Assembly (NCBI GenBank): GCA_023014335.1
Contig: JAECYW010000008.1
Span: forward strand, 1,054,001-1,118,000
DNA: 64,000 bases
Source: Galerina marginata
Lineage: Eukaryota > Basidiomycota > Agaricomycetes > Agaricales > Galerinaceae
Direction of reading: 5' to 3'
Both the position numbers and the translations under genes were made by a program. How positions within the stretch are numbered: position 1 is the stretch's first letter; every line of letters begins with the position of its first letter. This document shows positions 22,630 through 35,109 of this stretch, in pieces. A model generated the notes under the pieces. It saw only the letters and a program-made list of their open reading frames with translations. It searched no databases and was not told the origin of the DNA.

Positions 22630-25392
22630 ATGGCAGGCTCAGGCGCCGGCTCGCGGCTCCCTACGGCCGTCCTCGTCCTCGCAGGCCTCTCAACGCTCGT
22701 CGCTGTGCTCGTCTCGATGATGTCCATCTTCCTCCAACTGCGGAATTATCGAAAGCCGGCTTTACAACGGTGAGCCCAGCTCGTTTTCCTCTCCTTCTCC
22801 TCGTTCGAGGAGGGTGTGTCCTGACAATTATGCTGATGCTGACGGGTTGTTCGCTATATAGCATGGTCGTGCGCATCATGGTCATGGTACCGCTATACGC
22901 CATCTCGTCGCTCATCTCGCTGTTCTCGGTAGAAGCTGCGTTTGTCATCGATGCGATTAGGGATATTTACGAAGTGCGTATGCTACTCTCCATCTACCCA
23001 GCAAAATTGGGCGCAAAATCTAACGACTGCGGAACCCAACTTCAAACCATACACTAACCAAACCCACCTCCAGGCCTTCGTAATATATTGCTTCTTCGTC
23101 CTCCTCCTCTCCTACCTAGGCGGCGAACGCTCGCTTCTCATCCTCCTGCACGGCCGGCCCCCAAAGGACCCAGTGTTCCCTATCAATCTCTTCAAACGCG
23201 AAATCGACGTCTCGGACCCTTACACATTTCTCTTCCTCAAACGTGGTATCCTCCGTGAGTTTCCGATAACTTCTTCTCGAAACTCGATGCCTCCTAAATA
23301 CCAACCATCCAGAATACGTCCAAATCAAACCTCTGTTAGCAGTAACGGCACTCATCCTCAAAGCAGTCGGGAAATACAACGAAGGCGACTTCCGTGCCAA
23401 CTCGGGATACCTCTACGTCAGCATCGTATACAACATCAGCATCTGCCTCAGCTTATACTGCCTCGCCATGTTCTGGGTCTGCGTAAACGACGACCTCAAA
23501 CCCTTCCGGTAAGTCCTACTCCTCCCTCTCTCCTAAACCCTGCCTAACCCAATCCTAGACCCGTCCCCAAATTTCTCTGCGTAAAGGGCATCCTCTTCTT
23601 CTCCTTCTGGCAATCAATCGGCATCTCAACCCTGGTCGCCGCCCGCGTAATCACAAAACTCGGACCCTACACCGACTCTGAACACGTCTCAGTCGCACTA
23701 ACCGACCTCCTGATCTGCATCGAGATGCCTCTCTTCGCCATCGCACACAACTACGCCTTCTCTTACCGCGACTTCATCGACCCCTTCCACGGCTTCACGT
23801 TCGTAGCGCGCATGCCGATGTACTACGCCTTCCGAGACGCATTCGGTTTGCTCGACGTCGTGGAAGACACGCGGACCACCCTCCGCGGGAAAGGCATGGA
23901 TTACCGTGAATTCGAACCAGCAGAGGGCGTGATGCACCAAGGGCTCGGTCGGGAGCGCCGAATCAAGGCGGGGCTGCGGTACAGTAAAGGCGGGCGGGGA
24001 AAGTACTGGCTGCCCAAGGCTCAGGAGGACACGCGACCGCCGGGTCGGGCGGAGCGGGTGGTGAATAATGCGATAAAGCGGGTGGTGGGAGCGGATGAGG
24101 GGGAGAGCGTGCATGCGCCGCTGCTTGAAAGGGATGCAGAGGACGTGGTACACCTCGCGCCGGATTTGCAGGATGCGAGTGAGGATACTATCTGGGGCTC
24201 TCCCAACGATGACGATGACGACCTGGACGGGTACGGTCTCCCATTCGGCGAGCCGGACGAAGCAGACGACGCGCTGTTCGCACACAGCAGGCAGTACCTG
24301 TTCGGGGACTACAACTACCCGTGCATCGACGTGAGCTCCGAGTCTGCGCGAGGGTTTATCTGGGCGGAGGAGGAGCGAGTGTTGAGAGATGAGAGGGGCG
24401 CGTGGTTTTCGCCTATCCGCGGCGCGAAGGGGCAGGCGGCGATGCGCAGCCGGGATAGGGAGGGGCCGGTGTGGGCTGGGTATGGCGCCGTTGGTGTTGG
24501 GAATGGGTCTTTGCAGCGGAGTGGTAGTGGGATGGGCAGCAGTAGGGAGCGGGGTCAGTTTTATGACGACCGGCCGGCGGATGTGCAAAGGGGCGAGAGG
24601 CTCGTTGACCACGACCATGTGCGGAGCGCGGTGGCTGCTGAGCCGAAGGACGTCATCATGAAATGGACCAACGCGCGCAAGCAGCAGACGGGATCCCAAT
24701 CGCGAGCTCAGTCGCATTCGAATGTTAATTCACTGTCGCCGTCTCCATATGTGAGGAGCATATCCCACCCCTCAGCACGACACACGCCCTCCTCCTCTCC
24801 CGCCGCGATTGGTAGCGGCAGCGGAAGCAGAAGCGGCGGTGGCAGCCCAATCCTGACAACACGAATCCGCTCGCCTCCCTCCCTCTCCCGCGCCAACTCA
24901 CGGAACACGCCCTCAGGCTCGCCGGTCCATCCGCTCCCACCCGACGCAGTCGACCTCGTAGTCGAAGACCCGCATGCAGCTGAAGAAGACCAGACGCGCG
25001 AGCGGAGGAAGGGGGAGCCTGCTATGAAGGGGTCGGGGTTGAGGAGGGTGTATCGAAGGGGGTTCGTGGTGCACGGCGATGGTGAGGACGGGGAGGGAGA
25101 AGAAGAAGCTAGGGGAGAGGTGGAGGTGGAGGAACGGGAGGAGGGACGGGATCATGGTGCGCGACGCGTGGATGTTGGGGAGGAGGTCGCGCACGTTGTT
25201 GGGGATGACGAGGATGATGCGAACGAGGAGAGTGGCGGGGGCGGGGTTAGGGACTCAGAGTCAGGATGGACGGCGTCTGTCCCGGTGGAGGATGTCGTCG
25301 TCGCAAGGACTACGACGCCTCCGCTGCATGCTCGCGTGCAGACGCCGCTTTACCACGATATTCCCGACGACCATAATCCTTGGGCATCATGA
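22630..25392 (+). CDS. TMEM184/DUF300-family multi-pass membrane protein
   Basis: Five exons (22630-22769, 22862-22973, 23074-23254, 23313-23508, 23559-25392) encode 820 aa. The first 300 residues or so hold about seven hydrophobic segments, including VLVLAGLSTLVAVLVSMMSI, MVMVPLYAISSLISLFSVEA and AFVIYCFFVLLLSYLGGERS. The loop motifs KPLLAVTALILKAVGKYNEG and CIEMPLFAIAHNYAFSYRDF are hallmarks of the TMEM184/organic solute transporter alpha/LAZ1 family, found in endomembranes, vacuole and plasma membrane; a transport role is assumed but unproven in fungi. A hydrophilic, probably disordered tail of about 480 residues follows, rich in Arg, Glu, Ser and Gly, and makes the protein longer than animal TMEM184 (about 400 aa). 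The start is the first ATG before the first helix. It is convergent with the peroxiredoxin gene. Confidence 0.9.
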
Positions 25393-25617
25393 TATCCGTA
25401 TTCATAATTTTTAGGAGGTTTATTTCATTCCTGCATCTGCATTTTTTTAGTTGTATCTTGTTTTCACATTGCTACATCACTTCATACACCAGTTTTTCTG
25501 TTTATATACGAAATTGACGACAGTTTATGTATTGGTCCACTTTCTAATGGTTCTTCTACAGGTTCGGGTCTTCTTTGATCATAGAGTTAATGTATAATTA
25601 CGCTGCTTCACCACGTT

Positions 25618-26535
25618 CTACAACTTCGCGAGGACAGCATCGGCACCAGAAACAGTGACACCCGGAGCGGGCTCGACCTTGGAAAGGGGGGTTACCAGAA
25701 TTAGAACCAACAACACTCGTACTTAGAAGAACGAGATATAGATCAAAGAAAAACTCACCCCAATGTATTTAACTTCGAGATCATCCAGGATCAACGCATA
25801 ACGCGCCGTACGCACACCCAATCCCATCTGGGAGAGATCCAGACTGAGACCGAACTGCTTGTTCCATTTAGCTTCGGTGTCGGACAGAGCGAGGATCTGA
25901 ACGAAAAAGTCGCATCAGTGTCAGTTGCAACGCATACAAGGTTCGATACAAGGTTCGATTTGATAGAGATGGATGGAATCTCGCTTACTTTATCCTTGAG
26001 CCCCTCGACCCTTGCCCATCCGCTCATCACGAACGGGTCGTTGGCGGCTACGACCGCGATGACATCGACGCCTTTCGCCTTGAACTCGTCGTATTTTTGG
26101 ATGTACGGCGGCAGGTGGTTCACATGGCAGGTCGGCTAGATTACCGCATCGCAAAAAAGAAAAATGACCATCACATTATTTACCACTGATTGGTGTGCGC
26201 AAAAATAGGGACAACTCACGGTGAACGCCCCGGGGACAGAGAAGAGAACGACCTTCTTCCCCTTCCAGTCGTTCGTGGACAGCGTCGTGGCTGGTTTGAT
26301 TATTTTCGATAATCAGTCCGGGGCTGTTTCATCATGGATCATATAGATTCAGAAGGAGGGCTACTTACGGACTCCGCATGCAAGCTGCGAGGTTCCAAGG
26401 ATCAGCCGAACATTTAGTTTAGGTTCAGATGGGTAAATGAAAAAGCCGACGCACGCCGTTCTCGAGCTCTGGAGTGTAGGGCACGTATTTGAAGGTGCCT
26501 TCGCTGATTTTGTCGCCGACTTTGAGGGATGCCAT
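25618..26535 (-). CDS. AHP1: Prx5-type peroxiredoxin (Ahp1/PMP20-like)
   Basis: Six exons (26535-26455, 26384-26369, 26290-26220, 26135-25989, 25896-25759, 25677-25618) give 170 aa, the usual length of the class. Exon 2 is only 16 bp. Motifs are YTPELENG, ACGV, KKVVLFSVPGAFTPTCHVNH with the peroxidatic Cys at about residue 59, IAVVAANDPFVMSGWA, LDLSQMGLGVRTARYALILD and the C-terminal ADAVLAKL. Another Cys at about residue 30 (ACGV) is conserved in the fungal Prx5 branch. These enzymes reduce hydroperoxides, notably alkyl hydroperoxides, using thioredoxin. No SKL-type tail is present, so cytosolic or mitochondrial location is more likely than peroxisomal. The family includes fungal allergens (Asp f 3, Mal f types). 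Confidence 0.95.
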
Positions 26536-28822
26536 GGTTGTGGGGATGCAGTTGAGTGTAAGAGACGATAGAACCCGTTCCGACGCGCACCCGAGACTGA
26601 GATAAAGAAACCCCACACGATAACGTGACCGGCTATAATATGGTCATTCAACTCATTGGGTTGACAAAGACTCTGCAACGAAATCATTTGGAGACTGATA
26701 AAATCATCCCGATCGAGCTTCGATCTATCGTGGCGTGCGGTTGGTACAGAAGAAATTACAAAAAATGTGGGACGAGAAACCGACCGGTCACTCGATTTCT
26801 TTCTTGGATGACCAAGCTCGGGCATCCGAATTGGCTGGTACCCGCACTGGCAGAACCTTCCCTCCTCTGAGAATCGGATTCTCCATTTGAGCAGTGCCCA
26901 TTGCGGCGAAAGTGTAACGTTTTACTTCATCGATGATTCGAATATATCAGCTGGGATAGAGTGAGGGGAGGCCTGTAATACTCACCTGGGGCTCCGAGCT
27001 TCAGGCTGAGTGCCAACGTTATACTTACCCTCTCCCGTTTCCGCCGCACTGGCATTGGCATTGGCTGATTACCGAGACTCGACTTTTAATTATGGTGAAA
27101 CCGTCAAGATGCTGCAGATGTCATAAAAAAAAGCGGCATTGCAAACTTCCGAGGTAACGGTTGTAATAAATGACAAGGCATATTACTGAGGCACAAGCTT
27201 GACGCGGACCAACGGCATTGGCTGGGCAGTCTGCAAGTCTGCCAAACAGCGCTGCTTAGCGTAGATGCACCGTTCCTAAGCCCACCTTCCTGGCGGACTT
27301 GCGGGTGTATCACCGTTATTTATGATAGAACGGATCTCACCATTCGGTCATGATCATAAGCAACTGCGGTTAGTCACTAGTGTCGGGCTCGTTTTGGGAA
27401 ACCTCAGGGAGCCTTTTAGAATGGGGGCCCGGTGGGAGTAACGAGTTGGTCGAAAGTTGGCCAAGGCTGTGCAGTAGATTAAGCGGATCGTCCGATCATG
27501 GTCGTGCGGCAATAGGTAACAGCTACAATGAGTGAAAAAGACATCATGGGATTGCTGGGCCCTCCTGAACGTGAACGATAGTAATTCCCATCTAGTCGGA
27601 ACGGTTGGGGTGTGAACGAAGGTCAAGAAATGATTGATGGTAAACGACTCACGAAGGGATGCTGCGTAGCAAGCTATTTAATTTAGGTGTGGGATGGATG
27701 TGGTTGCAGCCACCATGGCCAAGGAGAATTTTTGTCTCATGGTGTATTTTCGATTCTGATTCAGAGAATTCGCCGGTATCGTAGAACGTTAGACTGCTGG
27801 CGCGTCCGAATCGCTTTCTCGCAAGCTCTTCTGTAAGCCACAGAAATGATAGAATATGCGAAGCTGGTCCTATAAACAGCTATCCAACAGTCAACTAAAA
27901 ATAAATAGTTCAGCTGTGGCAGGCAGACAAGTGTCAACAGGTCGTACGAAAACTTTGCATCGACTAACTCACTGGTACGTGAAGGAGGGTTGGGCGCGAC
28001 AAAACACACTGAAATGAAATGGAAACGTCAACCCCTTGCACTTGTCTTGTGGTGGTTGAGAAACAAGTGCCGACTGCCCGTTTCGGACAGTCAAATTTCC
28101 GGCACCATCCAACCTGAACCGTCCCTTCCATCCGCCAGCGCGTGGTCGGGCAAAACTCGAGGCTGCCATTGATCACCCTGGTTGCATGAAATTTTTTCTC
28201 CAAGCGTTTACTGTACCCATACATATCGCCGAGCTCCAAGGATCTCAGAAACTGCCAGAGCCCATCATCATCTGGCTGGGACAACACACCCCACCCACCC
28301 ACCTCAACCGTCGTCGGGACATAACCGTCACAGGTCAATACTGTCAACCTGCCCTGTGGTGGTGAATGCTGAAGCCTGGAGCGACCTCGGATGCAAGATC
28401 TTTGAGCCTCGAGGGGACCTGAAGCAACTCGTGTCTCATAACCATCAAACGTGCAGGGGTCTATTTCGCTGGGACAATCCGTGGGTTATCTATAGAACTG
28501 CGTCCTTTTGAATATTTCGTGATGCAGAATCTAATTGACATTCCCGTCGCGTCAACCATCTAATCAATGGGCATATGGACCGATTTGTGGTTGTGTTCGG
28601 TCACGAATTTGATGGGAAGAGTAAAAAGGTCTCCTACCTGATGGATGATCAACAAATTTACTACTGACCGGGTTTACATCGCAGGGCAGGTACAAAAGGT
28701 TCGTATAAATGATGTCGTCGTTTAAATGAAATTTCACCGTTCCCTCTTCCTCCCTTCTCAATAATGTGAGTTCTGTGTTCCCTGTCGTTTATCACCTGTG
28801 CTCACTGTACACCACGTCATAG
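26536..28822. other. intergenic, no gene seen
   Basis: Several short frames but none with recognised similarity or supported splicing. The left end should contain the minus-strand peroxiredoxin promoter. Confidence 0.4.
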
Positions 28823-29219
28823 GCCCCACAGCCCACTTTCTGTTGTCCGTCTTGTGGTCAGTACTGACGGCGAGCAGTATCGAGTGGTTGATGTCTCTGG
28901 AGCACCCGACGGAAGTTGGATACGGCGCCGGATCCTAGCCAAGGTGATAAATGCATACCGAACCTACGCTCGTCGAGAGGCTGACTCGGTATATCATTCG
29001 CATCTATAGTTATCTATTCCTGAACAACTGCATGGCCAGTTCTCGATATACCCATCAGAAGTTGGTTCTCTTGCGCTAGGAGGAGCCCTAAGCGACAGAC
29101 GGCTTTTTTCACACTGTCGTGAAAGCGGGGACCCGTCTGGCTCTCTCAAGTTCTTCGTCTCCACCTCGCCAGATCGACGATTACCATCAGATACCGGTCT
29201 TGCGAGCCAAATCTTTCCG
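28823..29219 (+). pseudogene. orphan fragment resembling the N-terminal RA-like region of a fungal MAPKKK
   Basis: Two exons (28823-28988 and 29040-29219, 51-bp intron) read in frame: VVRLVVSTDGEQYRVVDVSG, then RRRILAKVINAYRTYARREA, then FSIYPSEVGSLALGGALSD, RLFSHCRESGDPSGSLKFFV and STSPDRRLP. This resembles the ubiquitin-fold/RA-like segment before the kinase domain in basidiomycete Bck1/Ste11-type kinases, recalled rather than searched. No start ATG fits upstream: the candidate preceding frame hits a stop before the GTGAGT donor at about 28768. After the donor at 29220 the next exon candidate opens with an immediate stop. No kinase motifs (GxGxxG, HRD, DFG) follow within 2 kb. It is therefore most likely a truncated duplicate or a relic. 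An open frame at 29286-29618 just downstream is not recognisable. Confidence 0.5.
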
Positions 29220-31517
29220 GTGAGTGTGAACGCCTACCTTTTCCCATTTAAAGATCATCCCACTCAGAACTCATCAAGCCGATAAATGATAGGCACTCTA
29301 AATGATTATTCCTTAATTCACCGTCTCGCCTCCCACCATCCCACTCTATCGCTCCAAGACGCATTTGTCCTCGAACCCATCACGCGACTGTATCCCAAAA
29401 CGATCAACGACGCACACCTCTCCATTACTTACGAACGCATACCTCGGTTTTCTTGGATCCGTCCCCTGTACAACTCCGAAGTTTTCTTCTCATTGTATAT
29501 TAGCAACATTTTACAATCCGACTCTGTAACACCAGGGATATGTATGCCGGTGTCATCGCACCGTCGCAAAAGCACCAAGCATGCTTTCAACGAATTTTTT
29601 AAGTCACCCGGTAAGTAGAACTGTATGCATGTCAGTCCCATACTGGGCAGATACCTTTCGGGTTCAAAAGAACCTCCTGTTTCAGGTTGGTCAATAATAC
29701 ACGCCAAACTCGGCCTTGGACTGTCTACTTCTATGAATTTTGATAGAAGCCTCGGCCGATGAAGAGATACACTTTACAATAACCTCCTCCAGCCCTTCTT
29801 TCACCCCCCATCTTTCCGTAATTTCCGGTATTTTCCTCGACGGCGAATAATTAAAACGGTATTTATCAACCTTCTATGATATCACTCATAAATCTCGAAG
29901 GAGGTAATAAATCCATCGCTTCCACTTGATCTTTGGTTTTAATGAAAATGTCCTCCCGCTTTAACAGACCAATTTGACTGATGAAACTATGGTGATTAAT
30001 TGAATCTATCAGTTTTTTATCTTATCTTAACTTGAAATCAATCCTCTAGGCGCCGGAAACTGGTGGGCAAAAGCAATCGTAAAACCACTGCGATTGTTTT
30101 ATAGAAACACCTGACATACATCCCGTGGATTATCTGTTAGGCTTTAATGGTCAGAGACCGCCACTTTCCGACTGCCGGCTGTATTTGTAAGGTCGAAATC
30201 TATTGAGTCGAAGCACAACCGGCGCCTAATTTGGGTTCTACAGACCCTCCAACTCGAATTGTTTGTGGCAGCTTACATGTGATATTCTTAATACGATCTT
30301 CCAGCATCGTAATAACAACGTTGTTTCGGAATAGAAAATTTGGAATAGATCTAAGTAAAATATAGCGTGCTCTGAGTTACAACGAATATTCAGTGATTCC
30401 CTCCCTCCCTGCAAACCTCTTGAAGATCACTGGGTCGCCGTAGCGTTTCTCACTTCTCCTTGGGCTTTCCATTCCCTCCCTGCAGGCCCCCGACTACGGC
30501 TGTAGGGCGGTCGTTCTTCCCTCGGTAGCCGTCATATTTTCTGAAGCTGGTTGGATTTATTATCAACAGTTATCATAAAGCCTCACTTCGAAGATTCGTT
30601 ATCAATCTTTTCAGGCCTGCAAAGAACGAATCAAGGTTTGTTTTCGGGAAATAAACTGGAAGGCGAGCTTACTCAGTCCCCTCATCTTCTATCCCATTCC
30701 CGTTTGCATTGACGTCGACGATTCTTCATGAAAAGACCCGAAAGCGAAAGTCAGAATGCTGAAAAGTGGTATAGAAATCAGACCGGCCTCTATACTAACT
30801 TGTCCTTGGTTGAATGCTCCATTGTCGAGTCTAGTGGCGTTGCGACCCGTTAGCGCTCATTGTAAGATCAGGAATAGATCGAAAGCACCTGATTGAAAGT
30901 CCTTCGATGATGTCGAGAAGTGGTTCCGGTGTGAATCGCACACTGGCTCTATGTGAATCTACCTGACTGAGAGGAAAGTGGTTGAGTGCAAACCCACGGG
31001 AGGCCAACACAGGAATTCACAGCCGGGACATTGATCGTTATCAACGGGACGCTTTTGCCACTTTCGGTCTATGTTCTCACATATTTCCTAGGACACGATT
31101 TTGGCACAAAAGAAAAGAAATTCGTGTCGATAACGGCCAAAAAGGCGCTTTGAGTGTCTAGCTATGCCAAGTGACATTCCAATCAACGAGGGTGACATCT
31201 GCTACAAAACTGCAGCTTGCAGGGTACGAGGTATGTATGAATTATACAGCTGCAACGTTTTATATCCAGGATGAGGTTTATTTAATAAAAATCCATTAGT
31301 GCACTTTGCTATTATCTTACCCATTGCAACATGACCACAGCAGTCAAGACATCCGGCGCTTAATTAGGCTGCAAGCTAGGAGAGTGCTGAGATAGGGGCT
31401 CGGAAAATCACATGACATCACCGACTTGTGCTTTTTCGATTCAAATTTCAGAAACCCTCCTTGGACTTATTCTAACTTTCCTCCAAGGGGCTTCACTTCG
31501 TAGTGCGCTGTAGGACC
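29220..31517. other. intergenic, no gene seen
   Basis: AT-rich stretches and short frames only. An open frame at 29286-29618 (110 codons, VLEPITRLYPK, YERIPRFSWIRPLYNSEVFF) is protein-like but unmatched. The repeated phrase CATTCCCTCCCTGCA / GATTCCCTCCCTCCCTGCA at about 30395 and 30470 is a minor local repeat. Confidence 0.35.
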
Positions 31518-33192
31518 ATGTCTGAGATAAAGTGGCCAAGTGCGTTTTCTCTTGTATGGGATTGTTAGATAACACTCATCGATTTGCAGCCTCAGTTCGT
31601 CAACGTGGCAAGAAGACCTTACCACTCCTTCCTAACGAAATATACCTGGAGATCTTGCAATTTTTCAGGCTAACGGAGGCTGTCGTCGTGACAGAGGGGC
31701 CGCGCGCAAAGAAGGATCTACTCAATCTGGCCCTTGTTTGCCGCCTCTTTTGCTCCGTTGTGGTGCCATGGCTCTTTGAAACCCTCCGATTCACACCTCG
31801 AATAGGAAGCGAATACAAGGTCTTTGCATCCCAGGATTATGCCCCCTTCTGCGAGGACGTAGTCAAAGGAAAAATGGCTGCAAGGAAATTAGCGCGGTAT
31901 GTTAAGAAGTGTACGTTGAAAATGTGGGATTTGGACGACGACCGACTCGTGCCGGCCTGCAGCTATCGAGTGTTTCTATCGCTATATTGGAGAGCCTTGT
32001 GGCATATGCCTAACATTCAAGAAATTTCACTTATAGACACGTCGGTCACCAAGGAGTTCTTGCAAACTATCGGACATCTACGGCACTTGAAGTCGTTGAT
32101 TCTTGGCGATTGCTCGCTAGCAGACGACGTCAATGCCAGGCACTTGCGCAATCTCTCGTCTCTGGAACTTGAAAGCCTGGTGGTTGCATTCAGCGCTCAA
32201 GACCACGTATTGATGGGGTTTGACGTTGCATTGACAATCTTTCCTGTATTGAAGGAACTCAACCTCAAGTTTCTGTTAAACCTCGTTACCAACAGTTGGT
32301 ACCTCATTCATCGTTTGTCGGAAACAGAAGGCATTCTTCCGCTTGAGACCCTTGACCTTTACATGATTGACGATCCAGAAATGATGGCAAAACTTCTTCA
32401 ACGGACCCCATCACTGACAACTCTCCGAGTCTGTTGTATCCGGAATCGCTCGACCGCGAACTTCAAACTGGACTCGACGGCACTTCCAGTCTTGAAAAAC
32501 GTGGAAGGACCCATATCCTTTTTAGCGTGCTTGATCCCTGGACGCCCTATATCATTTCTTCGCGTTGCGAACTCATTGGAGAGCTTCGCGATCAGCCAAC
32601 CCGAACTCGAGGCTCTCAAATCGTCTTCATCGCCCATTTTACACATGCAAATCCCTCTATCATTCTATCTTCAAATTCCGTTCCACAGGCATTTCCTACA
32701 CATTCGAACCCTTAAAGTCGATTTCTGTGCCGATGATTTACCGGATACTTCGCAGCCACATAGTGTCTTGATTGAACAGGTTCGTTCATCACCGTCGTTC
32801 TCGCATACAGATTCTAATGACAAGGACACTAGGCGATTCTCGCTTTGACGCAGGCATGGCCTGAGCATCCTCCATTGCATACTCTAGACCTTTGCTTCGA
32901 CCGACTTGGGTGGCCGCCATTGTTTTTCAATCCTTTCAAACAGGAAGCCTGGATTTACAACCTTTTACAACCCAAGTTCCCGTCATTGTGCAAGTGTCTT
33001 TTTGGAGATACTGTGCACTGGTCATACCTCGAATCGTCCTGGATAGCGGAACTGCCTTCCACTTTCCTCCGTAACCTCGTCAACCACTGCAAAGCTGGAA
33101 GAATAACACATGAAGAGTTGCAAAACTTCATTGGGTCACTGGTGGGTGGGAAAGCGGAAGTCACGAATGACAATATCGAACAATCCCGTTAA
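31518..33192 (+). CDS. F-box protein with LRR-like region, paralogue 1
   Basis: Three exons (31518-31539, 31590-32779, 32833-33192), introns 50 and 53 bp, encode 523 aa. The tiny first exon supplies only MSEIKWP before the intron. An F-box lies at about residues 14-60 (LPLLPNEIYLEILQFFR, then LLNLALVCRLFCSVVVPWLFE). The remainder has irregular leucine-rich strands (LRHLKSLILGDCSLADDVNA, LKELNLKFL, LETLDLYMID) typical of fungal F-box/LRR proteins. F-box proteins recruit substrates to SCF ubiquitin ligases through Skp1; the substrate here is unknown. The intron-3 acceptor was chosen because it gives AILALTQAWPEHPPLHTLDL, matching AISDLLRAWPKQPQLRTLIL of the paralogue at 35.1 kb. It ends about 110 residues earlier than that paralogue. 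Confidence 0.85.
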
Positions 33193-35109
33193 CCATTGCG
33201 CTAAAAAAAAAAGGATCGAGTCTTTGCTCCAACACCTTGTTTTGCTCGCCTTCCTCTTCCATGAATCAATTCCTCGAATGACCTCGGCTAGATCAACAAC
33301 TTTTCTCTGGCTCAACAACATGCCCGCGGGTCCCGTCCTCGGTCATTCCTCCGTTTCCACGAATCTCCGAGTGTTTAACCTGGTTCACGGACATTCGAGA
33401 GTTTTTCTTGGTCAAGGAAGCTCGTTCTAATTATGTTCCGAAGACAGTTATCAGTTGTGGTTCACCGATGGGCAGTCGGAAGCGAGCAACGAAATTCCTT
33501 GGGGTAAGAATCATACCACTACGTATCGAAACTTGTTTAGTGGTTTGCCGGTGACGCATCGTGAGTGATTATTGTCGCTGTTATTGGCGACGCTATCGCC
33601 GTGCTCTAATACACGAGGCAATTAATGTTAGAAATCAGAACCGATAGAAAGATGGGGATCACGAATGTGTACAAGCTTTACATGAGGTTGGTCTTTGTAA
33701 CGGTATAGGGCTACGCCGAGTATTCATTTCTGAACTCCAACCCGACATATGTTAATGCTCTGCGGCGATGTGAAGACACTGAGTAGCCCCCAGAAAATGG
33801 CCAGATAGCTTACCGGTCTTCGTGGTACTAGTGGAACCGGACAATGTGGATCGCCACGGTCAATATCTTGGCCGACGCCCTTCAAATACGGGTCTAATCC
33901 TTATGGCAGGAAATAACCGCTGCAGTCGTCTTCTGTTGATTTAAGGTCGACAACAAGAAATGTTGGTGCAGTCCCCAGGTCGCCGTCAATCTAGCTGACA
34001 TATTTCAAGTTGCCTGGCTATGCGAAAAGAGGGCCGTAAGCAAAAAATCTTCTACACCACAAGAGGGTGCTTTCCCCGACGCGACCCACAAGGAGGCGTT
34101 TGAGCTTCTGAAGTTGGTTGTGGAATACATCAACGCGGATATCACTTTGCTGGAAGCAACTCAATGCATTAAATGCGATGAAGGGATTGTCGGAGATTAT
34201 CACATCCTGGCGTGATTGGAGTGGGGAAGTCTGAAGTGGCATGGCGCGCCGGTGAAGGAGAAGTATGACGCTGCGAGCAATCTTAGAAGATAAAATTGCG
34301 AGATTGTAAAGCCCCGAAAATTTCACTGATCTCGAGCCGTGAAAGACTTGAAATGAGAATGAGAGGAGAGTAACCTCCCCTCGTCTACTGTAACGACACC
34401 CTCGTCTTTGGGGCATCATGTACTTTCCTGGATATGAAGACCATTCATCCATGTAAGTTCCGAAGCTTGTATCAACAGGGTTTAATTAAGAGACACCTCG
34501 AGACACTAGAAGCAAACTAGAAGTTGTTGAATCTTGCTCAAAGTTTTCAGAGTGCCCTTGGAGGATTCCACAATTGGGCTACCGAGAACAACAAAAAGAG
34601 TGGCCTACGTAGACTCAGCACGGTCAGATAATGCAAACCTTGTGCCATTTATACGTGGAATTTCCTGGTCTAAGATGGCCTCGTTCGAGCGTCATTGCGT
34701 CAACTAGCAGTGTCTCGCCGCATGATTTAACCGTCAATCGTTACTCTCTGGCAGGAGGACGCATTACGAGAACAAAACAGGTCGAACATAGCCCTGAAAG
34801 TAGCCCTGTAAATGTATATAATTCAATAGAGAGATCAAGAGATAATGTCGGAATATGGGCAACGATCGTGAATTGAAGTCAAGTTGTAGTTTGGGTCAAG
34901 TTTGGGTCCGTGACTTTAAATTTGCGTGACTTTATGTGATCCACTTACCCAATATGTACTTAGCCCCAGAAGGAGTGAGGGTCTTCAACATTTCCCTCTT
35001 GGCTCCAACTTGCATTTCCCTGACAATTTACACGCTTCTTACCTCTTTCCACACTGAGTAAGAGTATTCTTGGTACTCAGTTCATTGGACTGCCAAATAC
35101 TATTGTACC
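33193..35109. other. interval between the two F-box paralogues
   Basis: No gene was recognised. A run of A's follows the first F-box stop (about 33203-33213). The interval does not obviously repeat the flanks of either paralogue, so the duplication is old or was dispersed. Confidence 0.4.

Noticed and set aside
23698..24717. 339-codon open frame on the minus strand
   Set aside because: It lies antisense to the large last exon of the TMEM184-like gene, whose GC-rich, arginine-rich codons keep the opposite strand open; no recognisable motif.
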